Below are positions 13,595 to 15,144 of a DNA stretch of 15,144 nucleotides, piece by piece. Each line of letters begins with the position of its first letter. The first letter of the stretch is position 1. A program made the position numbers and the translations under genes. The notes beneath the pieces were generated by a model. It was given only the letters and a program-made list of their open reading frames with translations. It ran no database searches and was not told the DNA's origin. The stretch spans positions 1 through 15,144 of the forward strand of contig CACKPP010000013.1 of NCBI GenBank assembly GCA_902602105.1. The letters run 5' to 3'. Source of the stretch: an uncultured Pelagibacteraceae bacterium (lineage in GTDB: Bacteria; Pseudomonadota; Alphaproteobacteria; Pelagibacterales; Pelagibacteraceae).

Positions 13595-14154
13595 TGGTAA
13601 AAACATTAACTACAAATAACAGTAACGTATTAAATGACGAAGTTTTAAGACCTGTATATTTTTTAAAGTTTGAATTTCCAAGTGCTAACGTATATCTCAA
13701 TAGTAGTGATCGTAATATAACTTGGGGTGGTAACACATATATTGGCGCAGGCAATATTGGAACTGTTTCAGATATTGAGGAAACATCTGAATTACAAGCT
13801 AACGGAATTAAACTTACCTTAACAGGAATACCGTCAACTTATATATCTGTTGCTTTAACAGAAGAATATCAAGGTAGTCCCGCAACAGAATATTTAGGTT
13901 TTTTAAGTTCTACATACGGATTAGTAGATGACCCGTTTATTATATTTGTAGGTAAAGTTGATACAATGGCAATTAGTTTATCTAATACTGCAACAATAGA
14001 ATTAGATATAGAAAATAGATTAGTTGATTGGGAACGTCCAAGAATATCAAGATTTACAAACGAGGAACAACAAAATTTATTTAGTGGCGACAAGGGTTTA
14101 GAGTTTGTTGATAGTGTTGCAGAAAAAGAGTTATTTTGGGGAGTAGATAACTAA
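13594..14154 (+). CDS. Tail-tip / baseplate hub-like minor tail protein
   Basis: A 186-aa protein overlapping the previous gene by one base, with AGAGG (13582-13586) 7 nt before the ATG. Features: LRPVYFLKFEF (18-28), DRNITWGGNTYIGAGN (39-54), ETSELQANGIKLTLTGIPS (63-81), YQGSPATEYLGFL, ATIELDIENRLVDWERPR (134-151) and GDKGLEFVDSVAEKELFWG near the end. This pattern is shared by phage minor tail proteins in the lambda L position, comparable in place to DUF2163 hub proteins of gene transfer agents. The stop TAA is immediately followed by a TTG in the same frame that begins the next gene. Role in tip assembly is inferred. Confidence 0.6.
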   Translation: MVKTLTTNNSNVLNDEVLRPVYFLKFEFPSANVYLNSSDRNITWGGNTYIGAGNIGTVSDIEETSELQANGIKLTLTGIPSTYISVALTEEYQGSPATEYLGFLSSTYGLVDDPFIIFVGKVDTMAISLSNTATIELDIENRLVDWERPRISRFTNEEQQNLFSGDKGLEFVDSVAEKELFWGVDN

Positions 14155-14568
14155 TTGTTGCTAGACGAAATAATTTTTTTTTATAAAAGTTTTGAAAAAT
14201 ATAAAAATAATACATACGAAGAATTATATAATTTTTTAATACAAAGTTATAATCATAGTCAATTTAAACTTTTTAAAAATAGAGCTAAGATTTACGGTTT
14301 TGTTAATTGGGCGTTTGTAAATAGAAATGTAAAAAATTTTTATCTACAATCTGGAATAATTAGAAATTGGAATTGCGGTAGTGAAATTATACATATTGAT
14401 TTACTTGCAAAAGAAAATGTTAAAGAAATTTATTTATGGAGTAGAAGAAATTTAGCAAAACACCTAAAGCCTAATGACACTACTAATTGGTTAAGATTAA
14501 AAGATAATAAAATTAGAAATATAGTAACAAAAAAAATTAGGAATAATAGATTATGGGTGGATTTGTAA
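14155..14568 (+). CDS. RTX-toxin lysine-acyltransferase (HlyC)-like protein, probable loss of catalytic His
   Basis: A 137-aa protein starting at TTG 14155, with GGGGAG (14138-14143) 11 nt upstream. Pattern-wise it matches HlyC/ApxC-type toxin-activating lysine acyltransferases: SQFKLFKNRAKIYGFVNWAFVN (35-56) fits the QYxLx...GxxxWAxxS core, WNCGSEIIHIDLLA (72-85) fits the WxSGDxxWxIDWIAP block including the conserved aspartate (D82), and LKDNKIRNIV (115-124) fits the R-x-x-K-x-x-x-V end. Aligning without gaps from the Q of SQF (Q36) back to the catalytic-His site of HlyC (H23) lands on Tyr16; spacing to the Asp is 66, versus 69 in HlyC. So the Asp is kept and the His is not. HlyC is about 170 aa. 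It occupies lambda's K slot; an NlpC/P60 hydrolase was considered but lacks the C-H motif. Alignment is from memory. Confidence 0.5.
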   Translation: MLLDEIIFFYKSFEKYKNNTYEELYNFLIQSYNHSQFKLFKNRAKIYGFVNWAFVNRNVKNFYLQSGIIRNWNCGSEIIHIDLLAKENVKEIYLWSRRNLAKHLKPNDTTNWLRLKDNKIRNIVTKKIRNNRLWVDL

Positions 14569-15144
14569 GTAGTATAGTTGAAAGTGCAACAAAATTTGTA
14601 GTTAAAACTGTTGCAAAAAAAGGCGGTTGGAAAGGTCTTTTATCAGGCGGTTTAAAACAGTTTGCATTTTCTTTTATTGCTAGTGCAGTATTTAGTTTTG
14701 CTTACAAAAAATTAGCAGGCAAACCAAAACAACCTGACTTTAATAGTTTTACTAATGAAGCAGTTGCAAGAAAAAGTCTTATTCGTAGTCCTGTTGCAGT
14801 AAGATCAATTATTTACGGCGAGGTTCGTAAAGGTGGTGCAATAGTACACGCAGAAACTTTAAACAATAATAAAGATTTATATTTAGTTATCGCTTTATGC
14901 GGACACGAAGTAAATAGTATTGGTTCAGTATTTTTTAACGACACAGAAATTACAACAGGTCAGTTAGACGGCTCAGGTAATGTAACAAGTGGTACGTTTA
15001 GCGGTAAAGCGCAAATAATTAAACACTTAGGTTCATCTACACAAACTGTTGACACAGTTTTAGATAGCGCAAGTTCAGTTTGGACAAGCAACCATAGATT
15101 AAGAAATATAGCTTATTTAACTGTCAAACTTACTTTTGATAGTG
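14553..15144 (+). CDS. gpJ-like tail-tip / host-specificity protein, 3'-truncated
   Basis: An ATG at 14553, overlapping the previous gene by 16 bases, with AGGA (14539-14542) ten bases upstream, opens a frame that stays open to the window end (197 codons). Residues 1-45 hold a glycine-rich start and a hydrophobic segment (FAFSFIASAVFSFAYKKLAG, about 31-50). Then comes FTNEAVARKSLIRSPVAVRS followed by IIYGEVRKGGAIVH, the hallmark N-terminus of J-like tail-tip proteins in marine lambda-type phages, with DLYLVIALCGHEVNSIGSVF. Full-length members are typically much larger and end in receptor-binding regions, missing here. It forms the central tip and contacts the host surface. Confidence 0.78.
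   Translation, partial: MGGFVSSIVESATKFVVKTVAKKGGWKGLLSGGLKQFAFSFIASAVFSFAYKKLAGKPKQPDFNSFTNEAVARKSLIRSPVAVRSIIYGEVRKGGAIVHAETLNNNKDLYLVIALCGHEVNSIGSVFFNDTEITTGQLDGSGNVTSGTFSGKAQIIKHLGSSTQTVDTVLDSASSVWTSNHRLRNIAYLTVKLTFDS

Noticed and set aside
1..15144. Integrated prophage, CRISPR array or anti-phage defence island
   Set aside because: No integrase, att-like repeats, host flanks, spaced repeats or defence-type genes are visible; every assignable gene fits a phage virion or replication module.

Overview
The window is one continuous segment of a tailed double-stranded DNA phage genome: the end of a replication gene, then the head and tail structural genes. All credible genes lie on the + strand, packed with short gaps or 1-nt overlaps. 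GC is about one third (estimated by eye). The structural gene order follows lambda-type siphoviruses: TerS, TerL (GpA family), gpW-like, lambda-family portal, protease/capsid, FII-like, U-like, tail tube, G/GT chaperones, tape measure, tail-tip genes. I see no integrase, tRNA, rRNA, CRISPR or insertion sequence. Reading the whole window by eye I found no GANTC site, although GATC is common (about 30). This points to a host with a CcrM-type GANTC methyltransferase, which is typical of Alphaproteobacteria. With the AT-rich composition it suggests a low-GC marine alphaproteobacterium (SAR11-like), but that host call is inference.

Layout. 1-581: 3' part of a RecA-fold (RepA/AAA_25-like) replicative ATPase. 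582-734: control region with four TTTCCG/CGGAAA copies, a possible 38-codon ORF and a long hairpin covering the ribosome-binding site of the next gene. 735-1193: HTH protein, a plausible regulator of the late genes. 1194-1348: likely late promoter and a structured leader. 1349-1990: gpZ-like tail-completion protein, moved out of its usual tail position. 2093-4340: terminase subunits with an unusually long gene overlap. 4341-8866: gpW-like fusion, portal, a 28-codon basic peptide ORF, and a 775-aa fusion of an N-terminal domain of unknown function, U35 prohead protease, linker/scaffold-like region and HK97-type major capsid. A strong hairpin terminator follows at 8879-8912. 8935-10295: small head-tail proteins, including an HEXXH protein, an FII-like adaptor and a tail terminator. 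10300-12995: small ORF, tail tube, G protein with a probable -1 frameshift to a GT product, and a short tape measure. 12995-15144: distal tail genes, an RTX-toxin acyltransferase (HlyC)-like gene, and the truncated start of a gpJ-like tail-tip protein.

How it works together: the HTH protein may switch on the downstream operon. The terminase packages DNA through the portal into a capsid matured by a protease made in the same polypeptide as its substrate. gpW-, FII- and U-like proteins join the head to a tail whose length is set by a 548-aa tape measure (roughly 80 nm if about 0.15 nm per residue holds).

The least ordinary items are the complete GANTC absence, the triple capsid fusion with two well-placed internal starts, the hidden 28-aa basic aromatic peptide, the HlyC-like gene separated by one in-frame stop from the tail gene before it, the TerS/TerL overlap, and the relocated gpZ-like gene.
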